From contig NC_030679.2 of NCBI RefSeq assembly GCF_000004195.4, positions 143,585,539 through 143,649,538 on the forward strand: DNA of 64,000 nucleotides, read 5' to 3'. Positions 11,001 through 21,285 of this stretch are shown in pieces (positions within the stretch are counted from its first letter, which is position 1; each line of letters begins with the position of its first letter). The stretch is from Xenopus tropicalis (Eukaryota; Chordata; Amphibia; Anura; Pipidae). The notes beneath the pieces were generated by a model. It was given only the letters and a program-made list of their open reading frames with translations. It was not told the origin of the DNA and did no database searches. A program made the position numbers and the translations under genes.

Positions 11001-12452
11001 CCTATAGAGCAGGGAGCAGGGGGTAGAACTGCCCCACATCCCAGTAGAAAGTAACAGTACAATCACATACCCTATAGAGCAGGGAGCAGGGGGTAGAACT
11101 GCCCCACATCCCAGTAGAAAGTAACAGTACAATCACATACCCTATAGAGCAGGGAGCAGGGGGTAGAACTGCCCCACATCCCAGTAGAAAGTAACAGTAC
11201 AATCACATACCCTATAGAGCAGGGAGCAGGGGTAGAACTGCCCCACATCCCAGTAGAAAGTAACAGTACAATCACATACCCTATAGAGCAGGGAGCAGGG
11301 GTAGAACTGCCCCACATCCCAGTAGAAAGTAACAGTACAATCACATACCCTATAGAGCAGGGGTAGAACTGCCCCACATCCCAGTAGAAAGTAACAGTAC
11401 AATCACATACCCTATAGAGCAGGGGGTAGAACTGCCCCACATCCCAGTAGAAAGTAACAGTACAATCACATACCCTATAGAGCAGGGGGTAGAACTGCCC
11501 CACATCCAGTAGAAAGTAACAGTACAATCACATACCCTATAGAGCAGGGGGTAGAACTGCCCCACATCCAGTAGAAAGTAACAGTACAATCACATACCCT
11601 ATAGAGCAGGGGGTAGAACTGCCCCACATCCCAGTAGAAAGTAACAGTACAATCACATACCCTATAGAGCAGGGGGTAGAACTGCCCCACATCCCAGTAG
11701 AAAGTAACAGTACAATCACATACCCTATAGAGGCAGGGGGTAGAACTGCCCCACATCCCAGTAGAAAGTAACAGTACAATCACATACCCTATAGAGCAGG
11801 GAGCAGGGGGTAGAACTGCCCCACATCCCAGTAGAAAGTAACAGTACAATCACATACCCTATAGAGCAGGGAGCAGGGGGTAGAACTGCCCCACATCCCA
11901 GTAGAAAGTAACAGTACAATCACATACCCTATAGAGCAGGGGGTAGAACTGCCCCACATCCCAGTAGAAAGTAACAGTACAATCACATACCCTATAGAGC
12001 AGGGGGTAGAACTGCCCCACATCCCAGTAGAAAGTAACAGTACAATCACATACCCTATAGAGCAGGGGGTAGAACTGCCCCACATCCCAGTAGAAAGTAA
12101 CAGTACAATCACATACCCTATAGAGCAGGGGGTAGAACTGCCCCACATCCCAGTAGAAAGTAACAGTACAATCACATACCCTATAGAGCAGGGGGTAGAA
12201 CTGCCCCACATCCCAGTAGAAAGTAACAGTACAATCACATACCCTATAGAGCAGGGGGTAGAACTGCCCCACATCCCAGTAGAAAGTAACAGTACAATCA
12301 CATACCCTATAGAGCAGGGAGCAGGGGGTAGAACTGCCCCACATCCCAGTAGAAAGTAACAGTACAATCACATACCCTATAGAGCAGGGAGCAGGGGGTA
12401 GAACTGCCCCACATCCCAGTAGAAAGTAACAGTACAATCACACACCCTATAG
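8089..12452. repeat. 63/70-bp minisatellite, about 65 units
   Basis: Units begin GTAGAACTGCCCCACATCCC and end CCCTATAGAGCAGGGG. A 7-bp GAGCAGG addition makes the 70-bp form, and a few units have one-base losses. The array interior is very homogeneous. The last unit continues at 13900-13921 after a hAT insertion. Long minus-strand reading frames here are artefacts of repeats lacking stops. Confidence 0.97.
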
Positions 12453-12649
12453 CATACCCCCCAACTGTCCCGCTTTTCGCGGGACAGTCCCGGTTTTTAC
12501 AGCGCGTCCCGCTGTCCCGGATTGTTCAATGAATGTCCCGCATTACGGAAATGCAGAACATTCATTAAACTATCCAGGCCAGCGGGACGCGCTGGCTGCA
12601 GCGCAGTGCTCCGGCTCCGTCTCTTCTTTGGCTCCTGCTCCTTATTTGC

Positions 12650-12768
12650 TCCTCGTACGGCGGCGACAGGTCCTTTTATAAGGTTGTGCCCGTGCGCACG
12701 TGTGATGTCACACGTACGCACGGGCGCAACCTTATAAAAGGTCCTGTCGCCACCGTACGAGGAGCCGA
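12650..12768. promoter_or_regulatory. Palindrome with CRE-like centre and outward TATA boxes, inside a hAT element
   Basis: TGATGTCA at 12703-12710 is the centre. TATAAAAG occurs at 12733-12740 on the plus strand and at 12673-12680 on the minus strand, about 25-30 bp to each side and facing outward. The arms match for about 50 bp. The layout resembles a bidirectional promoter, but activity is inferred only. Confidence 0.45.
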
Positions 12769-12794
12769 ATTAGGAGCAGGAGCCCAAGAAGTCT

Positions 12795-13750
12795 ATGGGG
12801 GCATTTTCTATTGGAGGTACTCACTATGGGGGCAATTGGGGGGCACTGTGTATGGGGGACACTGTATGGGGGGACACTGTGTAAGGAGGGCTAATGTGTA
12901 TGGGGGGCACTGTGTATGGGGGGCACTGTGTATGGGGGCACTGTATGGGGGCACTGTGTAAGGAGGGCTAATGTGTATGGGGGCACTGTGTATGGGGGGC
13001 ACTGTATGGGGGCACTGTGTATGGAGGGCTACTGTGTATGGGGGGCACTGTGTATGGGGGGCTCTGTGTATGGGGGGCTCTGTGTAAGGGGGGCTCTGTG
13101 TATGGGGGGCTCTGTGTAAGGAGGGCTACTGTGTATGGGGGGCACTGTGTATGGGGGGCTCTGTGTAAGGAGGGCTACTGTGTATGGGGGGCACTGTGTA
13201 TGGGGGGCACTGTATGGGGGGACACTGTGTAAGGAGGGCTACTGTGTATGGGGGGGCACTGTATGGGGGGACACTGTGTAAGGAAGGCTACTGTGTAAGG
13301 GGGGCACTGTGTATGGGGGGGCTCTGTGTATGGGGGGCTCTGTGTAAGGGGGGCACTGTGTATGGGGGGCTCTGTGTAAGGAGGGCTACTGTGTATGGGG
13401 GGCACTGTGTATGGGGGGCACTGTATGGGGGGACACTGTGTAAGGAGGGCTACTGTGTATGGGGGGGACACTGTGTAAGGAGGGCTACTGTGTATGGGGG
13501 GCACTGTATGGGGGGCACTATGTAAGGAGGGATACTGTGTATGGGGGCACTGTGTATAGGGGCACTTTCTATGGGGGCATTGTGTATGGAGGGTACTTTC
13601 TATGGGGGCACTGTGTATGGGGGCTACTGTCTGTGGGGCAATTGAGGGCATGGTCTATGGGGTCAATTGGGGGCACTGTCTATGGGGGGGTACTGTTTAT
13701 GGGGGCAAATGGGTCACTGTGTATGGGGGGCACTGTCTATGGGGGTGCTG
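12795..13750. repeat. G-rich short tandem array (about 16-17-bp unit)
   Basis: Degenerate repeats of TATGGGGGGCACTGTG with AAGGAGGGCTACTGTG variants. Runs of five to seven G recur every unit, so G-quadruplex formation on the plus strand is plausible. Similar motifs fill the sister elements at 57700-57850 and 59390-59700. Confidence 0.9.
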
Positions 13751-14349
13751 TCTATTGGGCCATCGTGGGAACTATTTTAAAATTGGGGTGTGGCAATTGG
13801 GGCGTGGCCACAAAGTGGGCGTGGCCAAAAAATTTTGCTGCGCTGCGTGCAGCAAGTCTTTTTCTCCCTCTTTTCATTTTTCAAATGTTGGGAGGTATGC
13901 CCTATAGAGCAGGGAGCAGGGTGAAGGGCAGACAAGTTGAGCCTGAAAGAGCAAAAAAGAATAGAAAATGGGCCCTGTGTCTATACTGTCCAATTGCATG
14001 CTGGGTATTGTAGTTTTATATTAATCCTAGCTGTAGGCTAATTGTTAGATACAAACTACATTACCCAGCATGCAGTGGGACAGGCACACTAGGGGGAAAA
14101 AACTTTGACTAGTTTCCAAAAAATAGCCCAAAACTGTACCATGGCGGGTTTGTACTTTGGAAACCCACCTGGGCTTTAAATTAGTAGCCCAAATTGGCGG
14201 AAAAACCACCAACCTGCCAACCCTGCCTTGAAGATACTGCTGATGGTGGAGTTAACAACACAGACAGAAAACTGAGGAAACTACGGGGGGAGAGATGGGA
14301 ACAAATGAAATGAAAGGCAAAGCAGGAAACAACAATGTGAAACATGACA

Positions 14350-14411
14350 GTGGTGAAATGCAGAATTTTGCAGCAAATCCATGAATGGCAACAGAAATGT
14401 GTTCATCACTA
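14350..14411. mobile_element. Right-half remnant of the TAGTGATGAGC hAT MITE
   Basis: Matches the right half of the unbroken copy at 46988-47203, including the terminus TCATCACTA. It adjoins the LTR start at 14349, consistent with the retroelement having inserted into this MITE. The left half is not found at this locus. Confidence 0.55.
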
Positions 14412-14456
14412 TTCTTCTTCAGTTCCTTATTGAATAAAGCAGCCGTTTGTTTCATA

Positions 14457-14462
14457 TTTATT
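14457..14462 (-). terminator. Candidate poly(A) signal of N2
   Basis: AATAAA on the minus strand about 80 bp downstream of the N2 stop. The same signal is kept at 35277-35282 (N4) and 47249-47254 (N5). In N3 the matching site reads AGTAAA. Confidence 0.45.
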
Positions 14463-14540
14463 TCATGTTATAGCCTGCTACTGATAACAGCCGACAGAAT
14501 GGGCTCATAAGAGCCTAAGAGCTAACTCCCAGCTAGCCAA

Positions 14541-17423
14541 TCACATTTTAGCTTTAATATGAGGCAGACAAGGGTTTTGTAGGGATCCCTCAAGAACAAG
14601 TATGTGTTTCCTTGTATGGAAAGGGGTTATCCCTTGCAAAAAATGAGTAACGGCACCTCGAAGTGTCTCTTCTGCCACAATAACACAAATAATACTGCCC
14701 CCTGGAGGCAGCGCCGGTATTTGCTTAACTAAATGATGCAGGATGTGACCCTGTACAAACCTGGGATTGGTGCCAAAGAGGTCAATATTGAGGCAGTGCG
14801 TGCCTTTAGCTAATGGCACTGGGATTGGGGCACTGCTCAGGCTGAGGAGCTCAGGGGAGACGTGAGGGAGAGGAGGGTGTTGGGGAGGGGGGTTAATATG
14901 AGTGGGGGCAGGGTGGCTGCATTGAGTACCCGAGGAACTGGGAGTATCAGAATTAGTGGATTTGGAGTAGATCCAGAGAAGCCCCGATCCCAGCAATAAC
15001 TTTAAGTTGCTTTTGTGTGCGGAGAGAGGAAGGGAACCCCCAATGAGAAGCCCCTTGGGAAACAGATGCTCTAGAATGCATGGATTCTCAAACAGATCTA
15101 GAACCTCCAAAGGACTTAGAACAACAGGGGGGCACCCACATAGTCCCTCTTCACCCGGAGCCTCAGTGCCTTGATAGAGTCCTCCATCTGATTGTTGGGC
15201 AGCAGCATTGAGACAACAGCCTGAAAGGGAAGAGAGGAGAGAGTAAGAGAGGGGCACGGGGGCTGCTTCTCCCAGTACAATGAGCCAGGTACAAACCCAC
15301 CTTACTATGTACAACAGGATACCTTTTCAACAAGGCAGCAGGGGGGTTTTCTTTCCGGGTCGCTCTTATTTTGGTGACTTTAGGGTTCTTACAGCGTAGG
15401 TTATCCAAAGCATAACGCTGAATTACCCCGGCTATCCCATGGCCTCTCATAATTGGGGCAACACGGAGACTTTGCAGCAAAGCAGTAATCCCACCATCCA
15501 CCAATAAGGTAGACAAGAAAGCAACCTGTAGAGAAAGAGCCAATCAGATGCACCATCTCTCCCTACTATACCTGCTATCCCACAGCCCCAGTCCCTTCCC
15601 AGAGGCTATTATCCCCCCACTGCTACTATAGGCACCATCTCTCCCTACTATACCTGCTATCCCACAGCCCCAGTCCCTTTCCAGAGGCTATTATCCCCCC
15701 ACTGCTACTATAGGCACCATCTCTCCCTACTATACCTGCTATCCCACAGCCCCAGTCCCTTCCCAGAGGCTATTATCCCCCCACTGCTACTATAGGCACC
15801 ATCTCTCCCTACTATACCTGCTATCCCACAGCCCCAGTCCCTTCCCAGAGGCTATTATCCCACTGCTACTATAGGCACCATCTCTCCCTACTATACCTGC
15901 TATCCCACAGCCCCAGTCCCTTCCCAGAGGCTATTATCCCCCCACTGCTACTATAGGCACCATCTCTCCCTACTATACCTGCTATCCCACAGCCCCAGTC
16001 CCTTCCCAGAGGCTATTATCCCACTGCTACTATAGGCACCATCTCTCCCTACTATACCTGCTATCCCACAGCCCCAGTCCCTTCCCAGAGGCTATTATCC
16101 CACTGCTACTATAGGCACCATCTCTCCCTACTATACCTGCTATCCCACAGCCCCAGTCCCTTCCCAGAGGTTATTATCCCCCCACTGCTACTATAGGCAC
16201 CATCTCTCCCTACTATACCTGCTATCCCACAGCCCCAGTCCCTTCCCAGAGGTTATTATCCCCCCACTGCTACTATAGGCACCATCTCTCCCTACTATAC
16301 CTGCTATCCCACAGCCCCAGTCCCTTCCCAGAGGCTATTATCCCCCCACTGCTACTATAGGCACCATCTCTCCCTACTATACCTGCTATCCCACAGCCCC
16401 AGTCCCTTCCCAGAGGCTATTATCCCACTGCTACTATAGGCACCATCTCTCCCTACTATACCTGCTATCCCACAGCCCCAGTCCCTTCCCAGAGGTTATT
16501 ATCCCCCCACTGCTACTATAGGCACCATCTCTCCCTACTATACCTGCTATCCCACAGCCCCAGTCCCTTCCCAGAGGCTATTATCCCCCACTGCTACTAT
16601 AGGCACCATCTCTCCCTACTATACCTGCTATCCCACAGCCCCAGTCCCTTCCCAGAGGCTATTATCCCCCCACTGCTACTATAGGCACCATCTCTCCCTA
16701 CTATACCTGCTATCCCACAGCCCCAGTCCCTTCCCAGAGGCTATTATCCCCCCACTGCTACTATAGGCACCATCTCTCCCTACTATACCTGCTATCCCAC
16801 AGCCCCAGTCCCTTCCCAGAGGCTATTATCCCCCCACTGATACTATAGGCACCATCTCTCCCTACTATACCTGCTATCCCACAGCCCCAGTCCCTTCCCA
16901 GAGGCTATTATCCCCCCACTGCTACTATAGGCACCATCTCTCCCTACTATACCTGCTATCCCACAGCCCCAGTCCCTTCCCAGAGGCTATTATCCCCCCA
17001 CTGATACTATAGGCACCATCTCTCCCTACTATATCTGCTATCCCACAGCCCCAGTCCCTTCCCAGAGGCTATTATCCCCCCACTGCTACTATAGGCACCT
17101 TAGTTTGCTATATTTGCTCTCTCATAGCCTCTCAGTTCTTTTTTATTATCCCTGTTACTAATACTGGTTCTGCTGATATGATAAAAAAGACAAATTTGCT
17201 GATCTGGGAAAATATACCGTGATTGCTGAGTTTCTATACTCACCACTTTCCCTTTAAATTTAACTATGAACATACTCCGATTAGGATCTGCCAACCACTC
17301 ATGATACTTGTACGGTAGAAAATCCAACCCATCATTTATTCCATTAGAAATGGCCATAACCTCAGAATAGTTACTGGCAGTGGCAGGGAGAATCTGTACA
17401 TCCCGGAGAGAGAAATCTGACAT
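14541..17423 (-). pseudogene. nat16-like: N2: NAT16-like acetyltransferase copy with a one-base frameshift
   Basis: Exons 17244-17423 (180 bp), 15301-15525 (225 bp) and 14541-15220 (680 bp). The splice sites equal those of N3-N5 (GTGAGT after exon 1, GTGGGT after exon 2, CAG acceptors). Exon 3 is one base short. At about 15127-15132 a G run of six stands where N5 has seven and where N3 and N4 have GGGAGGG, shifting the frame about 35 codons into exon 3. Everything else is intact, including LRVAPIMRGHGIAG in exon 2. It may be a young pseudogene, or the base may be an assembly error in a homopolymer. Intron 1 is an 82-bp minisatellite of about 1.5 kb; intron 2 is 80 bp. Confidence 0.8.
15551..17098. 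repeat. 82-bp minisatellite in intron 1 of N2, about 19 units
   Basis: Unit starts CACCATCTCTCCCTACTATA and contains CAGTCCCTTCCCAGAGGC. Length changes come mostly from the C run before ACTGCTAC (three to six C). The same array fills intron 1 of N3, N4 and N5 but is absent from N1. Confidence 0.97.
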
Positions 17424-17564
17424 GGCAAAATGCAGTAAGTCAGCTGAACAAGCACTGATCAGATATTCTTTTTGGGGTTAATCTGACTGCCAACTCCCAC
17501 TGTCACCTGCTCTAGATACACAGAGCTCTAATGTATGCAAACGTTCTGACTTGTGTAGTCACAT

Positions 17565-20412
17565 TGGGTTAACAGTCACCCCGCTATAGTTCCAGGGGTA
17601 CCCAGGGCACAAATAAGCACTCACCCCAAATCCCCCCCTAACTGGCCTTCAGGCTGGGCCCCCTTAGCCCATAACAAGGTTACAGATATATAGAAACATT
17701 GGGGTAACAGTCACCCCGCTATAGTTCCAGGGGTACCCAGGGCACAAATAAGCACTCACCCCAAATCCCCCCCTAACTGGCCTTCAGGCTGGGCCCCCTT
17801 AGCCCATAACAAGGTTACAGATATATAGAAACATTGGGGTAACAGTCACCCTGCTATAGTTCCAGGGGTACCCAGGGCACAAATAAGCACTCACCCCAAA
17901 TCCCCCCTAACTGGCCTTCAGGCTGGGCCCCCTTAGCCCATAACAAGGTTACAGTTATATAGAAACATTGGGGTAACTGTCACCCTGCTATAGTTCCAGG
18001 GGTACCCAGGGCACAAATAAGCACTCACCCCAAATCCCCCCCTAACTGGCATTCAGGCTGGGCCCCCTTAGCCCATAACAAGGTTACAGTTATATAGAAA
18101 CATTGGGGTAACTGTCACCCTGCTATAGTTCCAGGGGTACCCAGGGCACAAATAAGCACTCACCCCAAATCCCCCCCTAACTGGCATTCAGGCTGGGCCC
18201 CCTTAGCCCATAACAAGGTTACAGTTATATAGAAACATTGGGGTAACAGTCACCCTGCTATAGTTCCAGGGGTACCCAGGGCACAAATAAGCACTCACCC
18301 CAAATCCCCCCCTAACTGGCCTTCAGGCTGGGCCCCCTTAGCCCATAACAAGGTTACAGATATATAGAAACATTGGGGTAACAGTCACCCTGCTATAGTT
18401 CCAGGGGTACCCAGGGCACAAATAAGCACTCACCCTAAATCCCCCCCTAACTGGCCTTCAGGCTGGGCCCCCTTAGCCCATAACAAGGTTACAGATATAT
18501 AGAAACATTGGGGTAACAGTCACCCTGCTATAGTTCCAGGGGTACCCAGGGCACAAATAAGCACTCACCCCAAATCCCCCCCTAACTGGCCTTCAGGCTG
18601 GGCCCCCTTAGCCCATAACAAGGTTACAGATATATAGAAACATTGGGGTAACAGTCACCCCGCTATAGTTCCATGGGTACCCAGGGCACAAATAAGCACT
18701 CACCCCAAATCCCCCCCTAACTGGCCTTCAGGCTGGGCCCCCTTAGCCCATAATTGGGGTAACAGTCACCCTGCTATAGTTCCAGGGGTACCCAGGGCAC
18801 AAATAAGCACTCACCCCAAATCCCCCCTAACTAGCCTTCAGGCTGGGCCCCCTTAGCCCATAACAAGGTTACAGATATATAGAAACATTGGGGTAACAGT
18901 CACCCCGTTATAGTTCCAGGGGTACCCAGGGCACAAATAAGCACTCACCCCAAATCCCCCCCTAACTGGCCTTCAGGCTGGGCCCCCTTAGCCCATAACA
19001 AGTTTACAGATATATAGAAACATTGGGGTAACAGTCACCCCGTTATAGTTCCAGGGGTACCCAGGGCACAAATAAGCACGCACCCCAAATCCCCCCCTAA
19101 CTGGACTTCAGGCTGGGCCCCCTTAGCCCATAACAAGGTTACAGATATATAGAAACATTGGGGTAACAGTCTCCCCGCTATAGTTCCAGGGGTACCCAGG
19201 GCACAAATAAGCACTCACCCCAAATCCCCCCTAACTGGCCTTCAGGCTGGGCCCCCTTAGCCCATAACAAGGTTACAGATATATAGAAACATTGGGGTAA
19301 CAGTCACCCTGCTATAGTTCCAGGGGTACCCAGGGCACAAATAAGCACTCACCCCAAATCCCCCCCTAACTGGCCTTCAGGCTGGGCCCCCTTAGCCCAT
19401 AACAAGGTTACAGATATATAGAAACATTGGGGTAACAGTCACCCCGCTATAGTTCCAGGGGTACCCAGGGCACAAATAAGCACTCACCCCAAATCCCCCC
19501 TAACTGGCCTTCAGGCTGGGCCCCCTTAGCCCATAACAAGGTTACAGATATATAGAAACATTGGGGTAACAGTCGCCCCGCTATAGTTCCAGGGGTACCC
19601 AGGGCACAAATAAGCACTCACCCCAAATCCCCCCTAACTGGCCTTCAGGCTGGGCCCCCTTAGCCCATAACAAGGTTACAGATATATAGAAACATTGGGG
19701 TAACAGTCACCCTGCTATAGTTCCAGGGGTACCCAGGGCACAAATAAGCACTCACCCCAAATCCCCCCTAACTGGCCTTCAGGCTGGGCCCCCTTAGCCC
19801 ATAACAAGGTTACAGATATATAGAAACATTGGGGTAACAGTCACCCCGCTATAGTTCCAGGGGTACCCAGGGCACAAATAAGCACTCACCCCAAATCCCC
19901 CCTAACTGGCCTTCAGGCTGGGCCCCCTTAGCCCATAACAAGGTTACAGTTATATAGAAACATTGGGGTAACTGTCACCCTGCTATAGTTCCAGGGGTAC
20001 CCAGGGCACAAATAAGCACTCACCCCAAATCCCCCCTAACTGGCCTTCAGGCTGGGCCCCCTTAGCCCATAACAAGGTTACAGATATATAGAAACATTGG
20101 GGTAACAGTCACCCTGCTATAGTTCCAGGGGTACCCAGGGCACAAATAAGCACTCACCCCAAATCCCCCCTAACTGGCCTTCAGGCTGGGCCCCCTTAGC
20201 CCATAACAAGGTTATAGATATATAGAAACATTGGGGTAACAGTCACCCCGCTATAGTTCCAGGGGTACCCAGGGCACAAATAAGCACTCACCCCAAATCC
20301 CCCCCTAACTGGCCTTCAGGCTGGGCCCCCTTAGCCCATAACAAGGTTACAGATATATAGAAACATTGGGGTAATAGTCACCTATAGTTCCAGGGGTACC
20401 CAGGACCCAGGC
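17565..20412. repeat. 135-bp minisatellite upstream of N2, about 21 units
   Basis: Unit runs from CATTGGGGTAACAGTCACC through TTCCAGGGGTACCCAGGG to ACAGATATATAGAAA. It begins about 140 bp upstream of the N2 start codon. Shorter versions of the array occupy the same place at N3, N4 and N5. Confidence 0.97.
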
Positions 20413-20546
20413 ATAAACAAAATTATTAATATTCTATGCTGGGGATGATGCTGTCTCTGTATTGTTTAATACTATTATACCAAATGCATGATTCTTTAAT
20501 ATTATCTCTCCTAAATCCTAGGATAAGCACATCGGTCTGTACTTAC

Positions 20547-20580
20547 CCAGCACCAAGTCAGGAGCAGTTGTCCAATCCAT
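20547..20580 (-). other. Predicted 5' splice donor upstream of N2
   Basis: Minus strand reads GCTGG|GTAAGTACAGACC. The intron side matches N1, N3 and N4. The exon side is shared only with N3 (30872-30905) and differs from N1 and N4. Confidence 0.4.
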
Positions 20581-20858
20581 TTCTAGTGTTAAGGTGTGGG
20601 CTGAATCTTATTCTTGTAATTTATTCTCTTTATTCATCTTTAGTGATGAGCAAATCTGACCCATTTCACTTTGCCAGGAAATTACTTACAAGTTGCCTTG
20701 AGATAGCAATAACTTACAACCTCAGTAGTGTTGGCAGACAGTTGACCCAATCAGGATTGCACCTTGGAGATCATTGAGAAGTTTATTCCAAACTGTGAAG
20801 ATCTTGATAACAGTGAACTCTCAGATAACCCGAGAGGCGAAACACGGGTCATTCTTAA

Positions 20859-21214
20859 GGTGGCCATACACGAGCAGATCCGCTCGCTTGGCGATGTCGC
20901 CAAGCGAGCAGATCTTCCCCCGATATCACCACCTACGGGTGGGCTATATCGGGGAGCATTTAGGTAAAAAAAAAAAAATCTGATCGTTTGGCCCAGGCGG
21001 CAATGGGGCAGTCGGATCGGGGACCGCATCAACGAGCCGATGCGGTCCCCGATCCGACCGGATTTTCTAACCTGGCCGATCGAGATCTGCCCAATTTCAG
21101 GCCAGATATCGGTCGGCCAGGCCACTCTGCTCTCCCCATACACGGGCCGATTAGCTGCCGAATCTGTCCAAGGGACCAATATCGGCAGCTATAGTCGGCC
21201 CGTGTATGGGGACC
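20859..21214. mobile_element. TTAA-target MITE, copy 1 (356 bp)
   Basis: Ends GGTGGCCATACACG and CGTGTATGGGGACC are inverted repeats flanked by TTAA on both sides. The empty site exists in element II (CATTCTTAGGGTCGGCAATT near 31171-31190). Internal palindromes include GCTCGCTTGGCGATGTCGCC and its complement. TTAA targeting fits piggyBac or Kolobok type transposases; which one cannot be told here. Confidence 0.8.
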
Positions 21215-21285
21215 TTAAGAGTTGGCAATTTCCCTGATAAACTCACAGAAGTAGAAAAAGGGAGGAAATGAACCTGATTTTCTTC

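Larger units (their letters stand above)
12453..13899. mobile_element. hAT element inserted into the 63/70-bp minisatellite, 1447 bp
   Basis: Ends CATACCCCCCAACTGTCCCG and, reversed, CATACCTCCCAACATTTG. It is flanked by perfect 8-bp duplications CCCTATAG (12445-12452 and 13900-13907) made from the minisatellite unit itself. It contains a palindromic promoter-like module (12650-12768) and a G-rich tandem array (12795-13750). A sister copy is at 58731-59991. No transposase is present. Confidence 0.85.
7936..14225. mobile_element. Large hAT-type element, 6.3 kb, non-coding, carrying a minisatellite and a nested hAT
   Basis: Left end CAGGGCTGCCAGATTT. The right end, reversed, is CAGGGTTGGCAGGTTGG. 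The flanks TCTAGAAG (7928-7935) and CCTTGAAG (14226-14233) are an imperfect 8-bp duplication. The same LTR without the insertion reads GTCTAGAAGATACTGC at 35046-35061, which proves the insertion. Most of the length is the 63/70-bp array plus the nested element 12453-13899. No transposase frame is seen. Confidence 0.7.
7676..14349 (-). mobile_element. Truncated BEL/Pao-like LTR element: one LTR plus about 60 bp of leader, split by a hAT insertion
   Basis: 7737-7935 plus 14226-14349 together match the 5' LTRs at 26081-26400 and 34852-35169. On the minus strand the LTR starts TGTCATG near 14349. It contains GGAATAAAC (poly(A) signal) and is followed by leader sequence down to about 7676. The LTR is interrupted by the hAT element 7936-14225. 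The rest of the retroelement is missing. It lies downstream of N2. Confidence 0.65.

Noticed and set aside
8083..12437. Many minus-strand frames of 66-218 codons (MYCYFLLGCGAV type)
   Set aside because: They are repeats of the 63/70-bp minisatellite unit; frames jump whenever a 70-bp unit occurs.
8089..12452. CRISPR array
   Set aside because: The repeats are head-to-tail with no unique spacers, and the context is a vertebrate genome.
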